From Moniliophthora roreri (Eukaryota; Basidiomycota; Agaricomycetes; Agaricales; Marasmiaceae), in contig LATX02000028.1 of assembly GCA_001466705.2 (NCBI GenBank), positions 1-57,884 on the forward strand: 57,884 nt of DNA, in the 5' to 3' direction. The notes under the pieces were generated by a model that saw only the letters and a program-made list of their open reading frames with translations, made no database searches and was not told the DNA's origin. Shown here piece by piece: positions 33,519 through 44,117 of the stretch. Made by a program: the position numbers and the translations under genes. Position 1 is the first letter of the stretch; each line of letters opens with the position of its first letter.

Positions 33519-34163
33519 TGTTACGTTACTTGCGCAGCAACAACAACAACTCAACAACCACTATGAAGTAGCAGCGCTAAGTTGACTAAAGGAGCAAGTG
33601 TGAGTTTGAGTTCCCTAGCTTTCACTGAGGTACTGAGAGTTCGGTTGATGTGAGCAAGATATCTAAGGAATTAACCAGGTCAAGCTGAGGTAGCTTAGAC
33701 CTGCAAACTATCTACTTATACAACAATTGTAGTAACTACTTTGCATACAAGCTGTAAGAACGACATCGTTTGTTGAGTAAACAGAATGTACCTATGATGA
33801 TATCATAAATAAGAATATGACATCGGAAATGATGTCGAGGAAGTGAAAATAAATATAATGATACAATAAGCGACGTCAGAGGTGACATCACATCATAAAT
33901 AGAAAAGGAAAGAAATGAATAGAATAATGATATCATGCTGATGTCATGAATGACATAGTGATGACATCTTAAATAAGAAGAAAGGCATGAAGTCAGAAAG
34001 AGGAACTGGGAATGTGGATGTGTCCAGATGTTAATGAGAAGCATAGGTAAAAAGAGAAAAATAGCACTCAAGAGCATCAAAGTGTCAAAGCAGAGGATAT
34101 GAATAAGAAACGATGGAAAGAAAGAAAGAAAGAAAAAGATTGTCTGTTCGTGTGACTGTAACA
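33519..34163 (-). repeat. E2 3' LTR
   Basis: 645 bp, TGTTACGTTACTTGCGC to GACTGTAACA. Contains a (GAAA)n run near 34111-34138. Directly inside is the sense polypurine tract AAGAAGGGGGTAA (34164-34176). The same tract form occurs in E3 (CAGGGGTAA) and E4 (AGGAAAGGGGTAA). Confidence 0.92.
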
Positions 34164-34186
34164 TTACCCCCTTCTTACCTTTGAAC

Positions 34187-35230
34187 TTACACGTTCGAAA
34201 CTATTGGTTGTCCTCCTATGAGCCATTCGCCTTGCCACTGTGGCTCTCTTGGTTCTCTCATCTCTGTCTCCTGATTTATTCGCCTGAAAATCCTTGGTCC
34301 TTCTGGAGAACCCATATCAATGACTATTCCGTCTCCCAACGGCAGGTCTTGAGGGCGTTCATTGCTCTCCATTTCCATAGTCAGCGTTGTCCCACGTGGT
34401 ATCATCTCTCCAATCAACGTCAAGAGTTGATGTGCCACCAGTATTGTTTCGTCCTGCAGTTCTCGTAGACCTTCTTCTGTCCCTACAATGTCCAGGAAGA
34501 TGGCCAGCTTTATGAGTGTCGCAAACCAGGCAGATATAGTCCACACAGTCAACGGCACAGTGCTCTCCCAGTTTGCACACAGGACACTCAACTCTTGGTG
34601 TACCTCGTCGAGTAGTTCCATAGTATGTGTTATAGGATTGTTTGACGTCGAGTCGATTGGCAAAGCCCTATTGTCCGGTTCTGCATCCTCGTCGTCCCAC
34701 ACCGATATGATAGGGACATTGGGTGTCTGGGTTGGTGGGGACAATGGGGGTGGGGAGTTGTACAGGGTTCAGGAGGCTTGGAGAAAGTCTTGCTGACTTG
34801 AACGTTCTTCTGGAGGGTTCAGTTGAACTGGAAGAGGTGGTGGGGAGTTCATGGCTGGGAGACATTGGGGGCAGAGTAGCAGGAGGGGAGACATCTGGGA
34901 ATTTTCCAGCTCTTCCGCTGGCATTAGAGACGTTCGATTCATCACTTCCTGTGTCATCAGTAATGGGGAATGGATTGGGGTAGAGAAGGGTTCGCTGGTC
35001 GGCAGGTAAACTGCTGACACCTGCCATGGGAGTTGGGCTTCTTCTGCTGGAAGGTACATCCACACGTACGGTTGCATGGGTCTGGGGGATAGAGCAGGAG
35101 GGGACTGGGGTCTGAACTGCTCCAATACATTGCTGTCTAAGCTGGAGGAGGAATTGGCCCTTGGAGATCTCAGTTGCTCGTTTGAGACCTCTTCAATGGG
35201 CGATAATCTTCCAGAGGAAGGCTGGGTCAT
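34187..35230 (-). pseudogene. E2 ORF4: LCANW-domain protein
   Basis: 348 codons from the ATG at 35230 with one stop near 34769 (TGA where E3 has an Arg codon). Ser/Pro-rich first half (RLSPIEE, LPTSEPFSTPIHSPL), then ELLDEVHQELSVLCANW, FLDIVGTEEGLRELQDETI and a C-terminal GDGIVIDMGSPEGPRIFRR. The second half is nearly the same as E3 ORF4 and clearly related to E1 and E4. It overlaps ORF3 by 872 nt in the +1 frame. Unrecognised family. Confidence 0.65.
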
Positions 35231-35672
35231 TGGGGCTGATGTCCTCGTCTGTAGCGAAGCGATCTCTGTCGGGATCTGTATTGGGAAGGATCACATGAAG
35301 CGGTAAGTTTGCGATGTCAAGAGATGGACGCGGTACCGCTATAGCCCCTGTTACGGTGAAACTGTCGTCGTCTATGATGTGTTGGGCTAACATGCCCATA
35401 TGTCGGTCTAATCTGGTCATGTTCTCCAGTAATTGTTGTCGTTGTCCTCAAAAAAAGAGAAGACAGCCATAGGGAGCTCGGTTCCTCTCATTGTTGGCGT
35501 CAGTAGTAGTCATCATTTCTTCGTCATAATGTTCGCTGTTCAGGAGGTAGAGCAGCTCGAATGTGGAAGGGTGAAAAGGTTCAGTGTGGACAACGTCGTC
35601 TGGGAGGACTTGGACTGGGGGGTTGAAGGGAGGAAGGCCAGTTCGGACTGATGGGTTGGTATAGGAAGACAT
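34359..35672 (-). pseudogene. E2 ORF3: double zinc-knuckle protein
   Basis: 438 codons in one frame from the ATG at 35672, 21 bases after the pol stop (35694-35696). N-terminal MSSYTNPSVRTGLPPFNPP and FELLYLLNSEHYDEE match E3. The zinc knuckles lie at 34485-34586 with the same spacing as E1. Three in-frame stops are near 35448, 35193 and 34668. At the second, E3 has CGA where E2 has TGA; the other two also look like C-to-T changes. Confidence 0.65.
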
Positions 35673-35693
35673 GTTTCGGTAGGGGAATGGGGA

Positions 35694-36160
35694 TCAACGC
35701 AGGTCGTGCATGATTTTATAGTCCAGATACAGTTCTATTGAATGTTTTAGGCCTGCCGGTTTCAGCCATTGGTTGTGTGAGGAGTCATACCCTTTCCAGG
35801 AGATAAGGTACTCCTTTGGTGGCTGGTTCTTCCTTTTCAGTCAATGCCCAATGATGGCTTCGACTTCATATTCCTCTTGTCCTTCAACTATGTCTGGGGG
35901 TGGTTCCAGAAAGTTGGGTCCATGGACATCAGTTTCCTTGTATCGCGACAATAGACCAGCATGGAAAACGGGGTGAATTCTCCATTGAAATGGGAGTTTC
36001 AACCTGTATGTCATGGGTCCTAGGACTTCTGTGATTTCGAAAGGTCCTTCGCGTTTTGGGGACAGTTTCGGAGAGGGATATCCCAGAGACAGGTTCTTTC
36101 CTTCCAGCCAGACCTTCTGACCTTTTTCGAATTTGTCTAGATCTGATCGACCGTGTTCCA
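35694..36160 (-). pseudogene. pol: E2 integrase C-terminus and chromodomain
   Basis: Starts abruptly at [18 protein letters not shown], then the [12 protein letters not shown] module, [10 protein letters not shown], and the chromodomain [16 protein letters not shown], which ends at TGA 35694-35696. One stop lies just after the chromodomain GH-R segment (about 35840). The catalytic core between the RNase H/zinc region and this module is missing (see 36137-36161). Confidence 0.85.
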
Positions 36161-37950
36161 TTGTCCTGGATGTCCGTGCGGTAACGCTTCATGAATTGTC
36201 TTCACAACAAGTCTTTGAAGTGCCAGATCATTCAGCACGTAGAACCTATCTTTGTAAAACAATAGGTTTCCCTCTGTTCGCCAGTCTTGTAAGGATGATT
36301 TGATCGGTGGTGTCCCCTTCTTGATCAGACTTTCTATTGTCATTTGAAGGAATTCATTGCTTGGTAAAGCTTCCTCCAACATCGTTTTCAGCTCCATATT
36401 GATCACGTTAACAAATAACTTATCTGGTAACATGATTATGTCTTTGTTGTTGTTTTCTTCTTCATCCACTAGATCCAGTTGTCTTGAAAGAGCATCCAAT
36501 TGAACCATCTTTGTTTCTGGAACATGCACTAATCGCAGGTCGAATTGAGTTAGATATAGACTCAGCCTGGCCTGTTGTCTGTTCAATTTCTGGGCAGTTC
36601 AGAAGTAAGTGAGGTTCTTGTGATCTGATAGAACTGTCACCGGGTGTGCTCCTCCAAGGAGGTAATGTTTCCAAGCTTTGAGAGTGTTCGTGATTGCTAG
36701 GAGTTCTTGATTGTAGATCTCGTAATTTCGCTCAGTTGAGGTGAAAGCGTGCGAGATGTATCCGCATGGGTGAAGTTCTCCATCAGATTCTTGTTGTTTC
36801 AATACTGCTCCTGTGGCCCATTTTGATGCATCGGCTTCGATGATAAACAGCTTTTCGTCGTCCGGCATTTGCAAAATCGGTCACTGTAGGAATTTTGCCT
36901 TGAGAACGTTGAACGCAACATCTCATATCTTTGTCCATTCGAATTTTGTGTTCTTTTTGGTTAACTCGTGTAATGGTCTTGCCAATTCCATGTATTTTCC
37001 TATGAACTTGCGATAGAAATTCACGAACCCAAGGAACGATCGCACACCTTTGACCATTTTAGGAGCTTCCCAATCTTTGATTCCAGCCAGTTTCGTTTCA
37101 TCCATCGATATATGTCCTGGTGTGATGACCATTCCCAAGAAGAGCATTTTTGTGACTTTGAATTTGCACTTCTCTGGCTTCAGGTACAGGTTGTTTTCTC
37201 GTAACCGTTCTAGAACGTGTCTTGTGTGGAGTCGATGGACATTGATCTTGTCAGAGAAAATCAAAATGTCATCCATGTAGACCATGCACCAACCCTCATC
37301 AATGAAGTCTTTGAGGATATCGTTCATGAATGCCTGGAATGTTGCTGGAGAATTCATCAAACCGAAGAACATAACCGTGGGTTCAAAAAGGCCTCGAGGT
37401 GTCTTGAATGCCGCCTTCCATTGGTCTCCATCCTTAATTTGGATGTTGTTGTATCCGTTTCGTAAGTCCAATTTCGTAAAGACTTGTGCTGTTTTCAATT
37501 TGTCCACAAGATCTGTAACCAATGGAAGGGGGTAGCAGTTTTTGATCATTCCGTTGTTCAGATCGCGGTAGTCTTGGCAAGGTCGTAACGCCCCTGCTTC
37601 TTTCTTGGCTACAAAGAAAAAAGGGGATGCCATTGGAGATTTCAACGGTCGGATGTATCCTTTTTGCAAGTTTTCGTCCAGGAATTTGTCCTGCTCAATC
37701 CGCTCTTTTGGTGATAAAGAGTAGATCTTGCAGTCTCATGGTTTGAAGTCCAGTTTAAGATCGATCGCATGGTCATAGGGTCGAGAGAGTGGAAATCATT
37801 CAGCTTTCTTCTTTTTGAATCAATCCAAATAATCAGATAGATAGGATGGAAGGAGTTCCTCTAGTGGTTTCGCCTTGACCTCGTGAGCTTGTGCCAGTAC
37901 CTAAGAAGCGGATAACTTAGCGTTGATTCGAACTTCATCACTATCTTTTT
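36137..37950 (-). pseudogene. pol: E2 reverse transcriptase and RNase H
   Basis: [61 protein letters not shown] (37268-37279), [11 protein letters not shown]. RNase [46 protein letters not shown]. The integrase zinc region starts (HGHPGQWNT) and then stops at the deletion junction near 36140-36160. Several TGA stops fall where E3 has CGA (for example near 37819). Confidence 0.88.
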
Positions 37951-38518
37951 CTCCTCATATGAAAGACCGAATTAAAACTTCATCGTCTTCAACGCTATCC
38001 AGCATCCCAGTGTCGAGTTTCTTGGTCTCGTCAAATACTCCAATAAAATGTTTCATCGATCATTTGACCATAATCTTTCGCCTTGGTCAGAAATGGACTA
38101 CTCCAGTGACCCAATCGATATCCAGATTGTGATCTTGGAGCCAAGGTAATCCTAAAATAATCCGTTCCGGTCTGAGTTCTGAGATCAACAAAGTTTCCTT
38201 CATTGATTTGTCCCCAATCGAGATGTCGATGGTAACGGAGTGTGTGATCCAACTGATTCTGTTCCGGGTTCCATCAACGTTAAATACTTTGATGGGTTTT
38301 TCTAATCTTGTCCATGATTTCTTGAGTTTTCACGCTTCTTCTTCACAGATGAAGCGACCTCCAGCACCTGAATCGATCAGTGCTTTCATTCCAACGATTT
38401 CTGTTCCAACGTTATATTGAATAGGAATCCTCATAGAGTTTCGATTCAACTTAGCTAGTACAACGTTCGACATCATAATGGCAGGCGGTAAGAGCGTCGG
38501 CCTCTTCCGCCTCTTCAA
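37950..38518 (-). pseudogene. pol: E2 protease region
   Basis: Starts in the -1 frame at the slippery site. LIDSGAGGRFI near 38365 is the aspartic-protease active site. ILGLPWLQDHN-type second motif near 38150. Followed by an acidic linker to the RT. Confidence 0.8.
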
Positions 38519-38524
38519 AAACCC
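38483..38524 (-). promoter_or_regulatory. E2 gag-pol -1 frameshift signal with hairpin
   Basis: GGGTTTT at 38518-38524 followed at once by the gag TGA. Five bases later comes an 11-bp stem: AGGCGG plus AAGAG pairing with CTCTT, one bulged base and CCGCCT, with a 7-base loop. This is the clearest of the copies. Confidence 0.8.
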
Positions 38525-39725
38525 TCTTTTCCCATGAGATCAAAGATCTCCTCTTGTTCTCCTTCTCCTTGTTCAGCAATAAGTGCTCGGATCTTGGTGA
38601 AAGCCTCCCGTGGTGAGAGCTTCTTTGGTTTGTATCTGGGCAGCAGGGTTTGTTGTGCTTGTCCTTTGGTGGGACAATCTCGTGAGATGTGACCGGTCTT
38701 TGCACAATGGAAACACTTCTCTGCAACCATGTAATCCTTCCTATCTGATTCGGACAGCATTCGCCTGACTGTTACTTCTTTCTCTTTTCGAGCAATCTTC
38801 GGCTTGATCGGCTCTCTCTTCTTCCTATTGGCCATGACTAATTTGTACTGGTTGTCGTATTTGATTGCCAGTTTGTACCATTTGTCCAGGGTTTTGGGTT
38901 CTCCGTCGGTTTGAAGCATGATCTTGTTCTGGAGGGATTCCGGAAGTCCTTCTCTAAAGAATTTCATAAGGGCCTCATCGTCGTACTTGGTGTCCATCGT
39001 GATGAGGCAGAATCAGTTGATGTATTCGTCGGCTCTGTCTGTCATCTTGATCTGTTTGATCTTCGTCTGCGCTTCTCTGACAATGTTGATGGGTTGCCAT
39101 TCATTCCGGAATCTCTGCTTGAAACTACTCCATGTTTCTTTGGCAGCTTTCTTCTTCTCTTTGGGATCGTCATCTTCAGGGAATAACTTCATCATCTCTC
39201 TTTGCTTCCACTCTGTGGTATTTCCTTTGACCAGAGAGAGAAGAAGCATCTTCTTCTTTTTGTCAGTGTTCGCCTTGACAGGGTTCATCGCAAAATAGAG
39301 CTCGAGGTCAAGGAGAAAGCGGCGGGTGTCCGATTGCTTTCCCAAAAAGGGGTCTGGTGTCAGCCCTTTACTGGCTTCGTCCTTCTTGTCATCGATCATC
39401 TGGAGTACAGCCGTGGAAATAGTCCAGGCCCATTGTTTGTCGGTGTCGTCATGTTCCACTTTTGGTTTGACATCTGAAGCAGCGGCAGCGCTTCCACTGG
39501 GAGTTGTCATTTCTGGTGTCGGAGTATGGAATAGAGTTCAGTATTCGTCAAATGGATCGGGTTCTGAAGACTTAGCTTCAGGTTCTGTTCTTTCTTGTTG
39601 GAGACTTTCGACTGCTCCTCTCCACTGGCTACAAGTAATTCAGCGCGGGGTTCGTTCAGAGTCGGGGTTCAATAGCTGTTCGGCTACTTCGAGTTGATTG
39701 TCAAGATCAGATTCTTCGGCTGCCA
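38515..39725 (-). pseudogene. gag: E2 gag
   Basis: A frame from the ATG at 39723-39725 (MAAEESDLDNQLEVAEQLL) to EGF-TGA. Capsid-like part: TRRFLLDLELYFAMNPVKA, KMLLLSLVKGNT, WSSFKQRFRNEW, KMTDRADEYI. Then a stop near 39011, FFREGLPESLQNKI, and the CCHC knuckle CFHCAKTGHISRDC. Two more stops lie in the first 90 codons. The N-terminal part of the capsid region matches E3 gag at 57583-57884. Confidence 0.85.
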
Positions 39726-39795
39726 TAAAGGGAGCCCTCAGGGGAGTTGTGTTTCGATAAGCGGTGGTGCCTAGACCTGGGTAGGTCGGCAACGA

Positions 39796-39809
39796 TCAGC
39801 TTGACCTTT
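39796..39809 (-). promoter_or_regulatory. E2 primer-binding site, self-priming type
   Basis: Two bases inside the 5' LTR the sense strand reads AGGTCAAGCTGA (39796-39807). Its exact complement TCAGCTTGACCT lies in the LTR sense strand at 39968-39979, about 30 bases after the TATA box. No tRNA-type TGG start is seen next to the LTR. This matches Tf1-like elements, in which the mRNA 5' end folds back as primer. Confidence 0.75.
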
Positions 39810-40454
39810 TGTTACGTTACTTGCGCAGCAATGACAACAACTCAACAACCACCATAATGTAGCAGTGCTAAGTTGACTAAAGGAGCAAGTTTGAGTTTGA
39901 GTTCCCTAGCTTTCACTGAGGTACTGAGAGTTCGGTCAATGTGAGCAAGATATCCAAGGAATTAACCAGGTCAAGCTGAGGTAGCTTAGACCTGCAAACT
40001 ATCTACTTATACAACAATTGTAGTTACTACTTTGCATACAAGCTGTAAGAACGACATCGTTTGTTGAGTAAACAGAATGTACCTATGATGATATCATAAA
40101 TAAGAATATGACATTGGAAATGATGTCGAGGAAGTGAAAATAAATATAATGATACAATAAGCAATGTCAGAGGTGACATCGCATCATAAATAGAAAAGGA
40201 AAGAAACGAATAGAATAATGATATCATGCTGATGTCATGAATGACATAGCAATAACGTCTTAAATAAGAAGAAAGGCATGAAGTCAGAAAGGGGAACTGG
40301 GAATGTGGATGTGTCCAGATGTTAATGAGAAGCATAGGTAAAAAGAGAAAAATAGCACTCAAGAGCATCAAAGTGTCAAAGCAGAGGATATGAATAAGAA
40401 ACGATGGAAAGAAAGAAAGAAAGAAAAAGATTGTCTGTTCATGCGACTGTAACA
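39810..40454 (-). repeat. E2 5' LTR
   Basis: 645 bp, the partner of 33519-34163, followed by the GGTTG duplication at 40455-40459. Confidence 0.92.
39968..40011 (-). promoter_or_regulatory. E2 LTR promoter: TATA box and predicted mRNA start
   Basis: Sense TGTATAAGTAG with TATAAG at 40006-40011. The predicted transcript start is near 39979, at TCAGCTTGACCT. The CAGCTTGACC block is kept in the LTRs of E1-E4 and in the solo LTR. Confidence 0.6.
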
Positions 40455-40721
40455 GGTTGGGCTGAAATGGTAGCAGTGGAGCTGGCACTCTGGACTCTAG
40501 TCTCCTTGCACCTGACAGACAGACACATAGTTATCAAATCAGATAATCAAGGGGTAATAGAAGCTCTCACAGGTGGAAAATCCCATAGCACTCAACAGAA
40601 CCAGATTCTCCACAGGATTGTCTCAGTCATTCAAGACCACAACATCTGGATATCTATGGAATATATTAACACAAAGCAAAATCCCACAGATTCACCCTCT
40701 TGGGGGGTTTTCCCTCTCTGA
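40455..40721 (+). pseudogene. DIRS-like RNase H domain
   Basis: GWAEMVAVELALW (catalytic Glu), HIVIKSDNQGVIEALTGG (catalytic Asp), SMEYINTKQNPTDSPSWGVFP, then a TGA. Matches the RNase H that follows the RT in DIRS-like elements. The open part is uninterrupted, but the domain start is on the other side of E2. Confidence 0.8.
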
Positions 40722-41396
40722 TCATCTCTCCATTCACACCCTCCAGTGACACCTCATCATCTCAAATCATTCATAGAGAACCCCATCCAGTACCATGACC
40801 TCTGCCTTCTACTCTAGACTGCACTTGCCTGAGCCTAGACTCTACCTAGTGATGTAATCAGAATCCTTATTCCATTAGATCACATTGTTCTTGAAGTACC
40901 ATACTCTGCCACTTAATTATCAACTTACAATCTCTTGATTCACAACACATAAATACATTGAGCTCATCATTAATACAATCAACAGACTATGAGAAACTTG
41001 ATTGCCTATAACTAGTGCTCCTGATCCCAGCCTGATCCTCTCTCTTTCACTTCAGCACACTCTCCACCACAATGTTCAGCACTCTCTGCAGAATTTCTGC
41101 AAGAAGAAGGACACATGATGACCTTATTCACAACAATAACGAAAACACTCGACCCACCAACATTCTACCCAACAAAAAATTGCTGGAACCTCTCTATAAA
41201 CAATGATGCACTCAATCAGAGCACACCACTCTTACTTCCATTACCATTTCTCAATGTGCAGATGGCCTAGCCAAACCCTGACCTTGCTCATTCACACTCC
41301 ATGCTTCAGTTCCACAATCTGCTCTCGTAACACAGAACACCTACAACCAGATTATTCTTGACTCTCTGGAAGACACTGACATATCCTTTCTCCCAG
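40722..41396 (+). pseudogene. linker and start of tyrosine-recombinase ORF
   Basis: After the RNase H stop, several hundred bases carry broken coding sequence. From about 41300 one frame reads SALVTQNTYNQIILDSLEDTD, ISFLP, and continues directly into the recombinase at 43145 once the insertion is removed. Confidence 0.5.
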
Positions 41397-43140
41397 TAAT
41401 ATGGCAAACCTAGAAAAGACCCATTTTTATTTATTTTACATTACTTTTGAATTGGAACACTTTAATATGACATAAGATAAAGAGTAATAAGGACTAGAGT
41501 GAGCCCAGTCTGCTAGTCATTGCCTTAGAGAAGCTATGGTACCTTGGAAAGTATGAAGAGCTATATGATATGCTATACAGAGGTGTCTAAGCTGTACTTT
41601 CTGACTTATCTATGTATCAGATCCAAAATGGATCACTCCCGAAACCTATAGAAAACCTAACTATGGCCCAATGAATGCATTGGCTAGTTAACCAAGCTCT
41701 TGAAGTGCTTTTAATTTCTATTTTACCTTTCTATGACATCTGCAAAGTGCAACATGCAGTCAAACAGTACAGAGGTACTTAGAGGAGACATCAAAACAGA
41801 AAGACGACTTAGAACAGGAACAATCACAGAACGATCCTCTTCCAAAAGTCAATATACAGATCAAAGTCAAAGCAGGCAATCTCTTAATAAAGAGTTCACT
41901 GGCAGATAAACAATAAGAAATAAACTAACTAGGTACAAAGTCATCTTGGAAAGAAGGAGATCACTTCTGAAAGGCATCCACTACCTACAGACAGATACAA
42001 TGAGACATAAGAAGAATATCTAATGCATAAGAAGTCCTAAATAAGACTGAGCATGCATTGTTAAAGGAGATAGGAACAGTAACAGCATGTTCTGACCTTG
42101 GAAACTTTAGCATTTAGGCCTCTGCCAATGTGCAGATACTAGAAAGGAAAATGCTGTAAAGAAACGGGACAGATACAGCCATCTGCTCATAGATATCTGA
42201 CTTAGAAAAGAGAAAATACAAATTATAGAGTCCAGAACACCTGGAAACATAGATACCCACACAGATATGGTCAGATACCCTAGTGGCCAGACTCTGTGAC
42301 ATCCAAATATTCCCTCTTTTAGTATCTCAGTCACTCATTTATCATTTCCTGAATTATTGGACATTATTTATAATTTTCTGTAGATATATTCCATGGACCA
42401 TATATAAGGACAGCTAGATATTCGTACATACTCAAGTAACTCTGCCCCCTCTGAGTGTGAATACATGACAAGTTTGTTTGGTGTATAAATTTTGTGTGCC
42501 ATTCCAGTTTTGCTTCCTCACTTCAGGCTCTGAAGATTGGTCCTGAGTGACTCCAGAGAGATAGACATCTGATAATGAACTTGCATCGTAAGAGATAAGA
42601 GTAACATCTTGAGTGCATTATAGCACTTTACTAAGAGAAACTTTACACTAAGAAGGAGCCTTGGGCACTTAGAGTGTGGCCTGTGTGTGTATCAGGTTGT
42701 AACACACTTAGAGTCTTAGCAAGAGGTGTGCCTGCACTGAACTCTTTGTAGGAATTGGTCTAGGACCTTCTCCAATACACTGTGTGCTGTAGTTATCTTG
42801 AAGAAGTCTTGAACTCTGTAGGGTCAGACTATATTGGCTATCAAGTCTTTGTATGGGACTGTAGCTCTTGTGTTTGTGCTTTGTGCACTGTGTTCTTTGT
42901 GTTTTGTGTGTGTGTTTGCCAAAATAAACCCATTTTAAACCCATCTATACTTCCTTGGAGGTGAACACTTCAAAGTAGTGCACTTCAAATAAGAGAGAAT
43001 CAACCTAGCTAAGAGTTTTGTTGGCATTCTAAGTGTGGCAACTCTGATCACGTTGATCCACACTTGCACAACAAACTGAGTTAGACTTTTGGAGGTTATC
43101 TTTTGGGTAGTTTTCCACTAGTCTTATCTTGGACTAATTA
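41397..43140 (+). mobile_element. unclassified 1.74-kb insertion, TAATATGG family
   Basis: Splits a coding frame. CCAG stands on both sides (41393-41396 and 43141-43144), and joining across one CCAG keeps the frame (FLPDNNEEDATVEIPTK). Ends TAATATGG and CTAATTA. No TG..CA LTR ends, no transposase and no long open frame. Other copies lie at 15250-15592 and 15617-16730. Class unknown; non-autonomous. Confidence 0.7.
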
Positions 43141-43144
43141 CCAG

Positions 43145-43758
43145 ACAACAATGAAGAAGATGCCACAGTCGAGATACCCACAAAGGCCCCACCCCAACAC
43201 AAACCTGCCCACAGTGGCTCTAAAACCAAATACACTGACCCTATCATAGAGAAGGACCTCCTTGACCTTCAGCAATCCTGTGGAATCTCCTGTAATGTTG
43301 CCAAGAAAGTCATAGCCATCAAAGGAAAATTTATTCATTGGTTCAACATGGGGGGAGGGCCTTACATGGGATCACTAGCCAACATTAATGAAGACACCAT
43401 CATCAGCTTTATAGAAGAACACTACTTAGAAAGAGTTGCAGGAGACACAGCATCAACCCACATTGGAAACCTACAAAAGTATTTCGTTCACAAGGGCTGG
43501 AATTGGCCAGGAGGTGACAGGACCAGGATGGTGCTCAAAGCCATAAAATGCAATGCCCTACCCTCCTTGGGGAGGGGTCAAAGGCCTCCAGTCACCATCA
43601 ACATGTTGCAGGACCTTACTAACTATCTTGACCTTGTGCCATTGAATCCTTCTGGGGTAGAGCTGCCAATGGTTCAGCTTGCTAACTGGCTAAGTGGCTC
43701 CAACTGGCTCCCAGCTTCAAGCAACTTAGCTGCTCCTGACACCAGATGCATTGACTAG
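43145..43758 (+). pseudogene. tyrosine recombinase, N-terminal core-binding domain
   Basis: Open to a TAG at 43756. Contains the SAM-like N-terminal domain seen in YR retroelements: ISFIEEHYLERVAGDTAST, HIGNLQKYFVHKGWNWPGGD, MVLKAIKCNALPS, RPPVTINMLQDL. The catalytic Arg-His-Arg-Tyr half is absent, so this is a fragment. Its place after the RNase H fits DIRS-like order. Confidence 0.7.
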
Positions 43759-43766
43759 GGCAGTAG

Positions 43767-44069
43767 TGTTGGAAATCATAGATATACATTGGAGCAAACT
43801 TGATGCAGTAATACCTACATTGATAATCTATCACACATTGACAGATACACATGGATTACCTAGTTACCATTCTTACTTATACACTTTATAAGTTTCATAT
43901 GATTTACCATTTATATCTATTCCTTTGTACTAGCTTTGTATATAAGCCAGCTGTACTTAGCAGTAGTACCTCACCCATTTGTCCTCAGGTCTACCCAGAC
44001 CAATGAGGTAACAAATGTTGCTATTCAGTATCCTTGGCTTCCACTACCTCTATCCTCATAAATCTAACA
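43767..44069 (+). mobile_element. solo LTR, copia-like
   Basis: 303 bp, TGTTGGAAATC to AAATCTAACA, with the 5-bp duplication AGTAG at 43762-43766 and 44070-44074. A TATA box (TGTATATAAG) near 43938 gives a plus orientation. Unrelated to the chromovirus LTRs. Copia assignment rests on end sequence and size only. Confidence 0.85.
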
Positions 44070-44117
44070 AGTAGCCCACCCTACTGCTGTAGAGGCAGTA
44101 GGACAGCAGTAGCCATC

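Larger units (their letters stand above)
33519..40454 (-). mobile_element. E2: Ty3/gypsy chromovirus lacking the integrase core
   Basis: 6936 bp, two 645-bp LTRs, ends TGTTAC/GTAACA and the 5-bp target duplication GGTTG at 33514-33518 and 40455-40459. Minus-strand order: gag, protease, RT, RNase H, (integrase core deleted), integrase C-terminus plus chromodomain, ORF3/ORF4. The LTRs differ at about twenty positions, so the insertion is not recent. It lies in the RNase H of the DIRS-like element; removing it with one GGTTG restores the frame KIGWAEMVAVELAL. Confidence 0.92.

Noticed and set aside
39780..39810. tRNA-primed primer-binding site
   Set aside because: No TGG start or tRNA-like 3' complement next to the E2 LTR, while a perfect 12-nt self-complement to the LTR is present.
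41397..43140. Assigning the 1.74-kb insertion to LTR elements
   Set aside because: The ends are not TG...CA, the flanking direct repeat is 4 bp at most, and no LTR landmarks such as a clear TATA box and primer site are seen.
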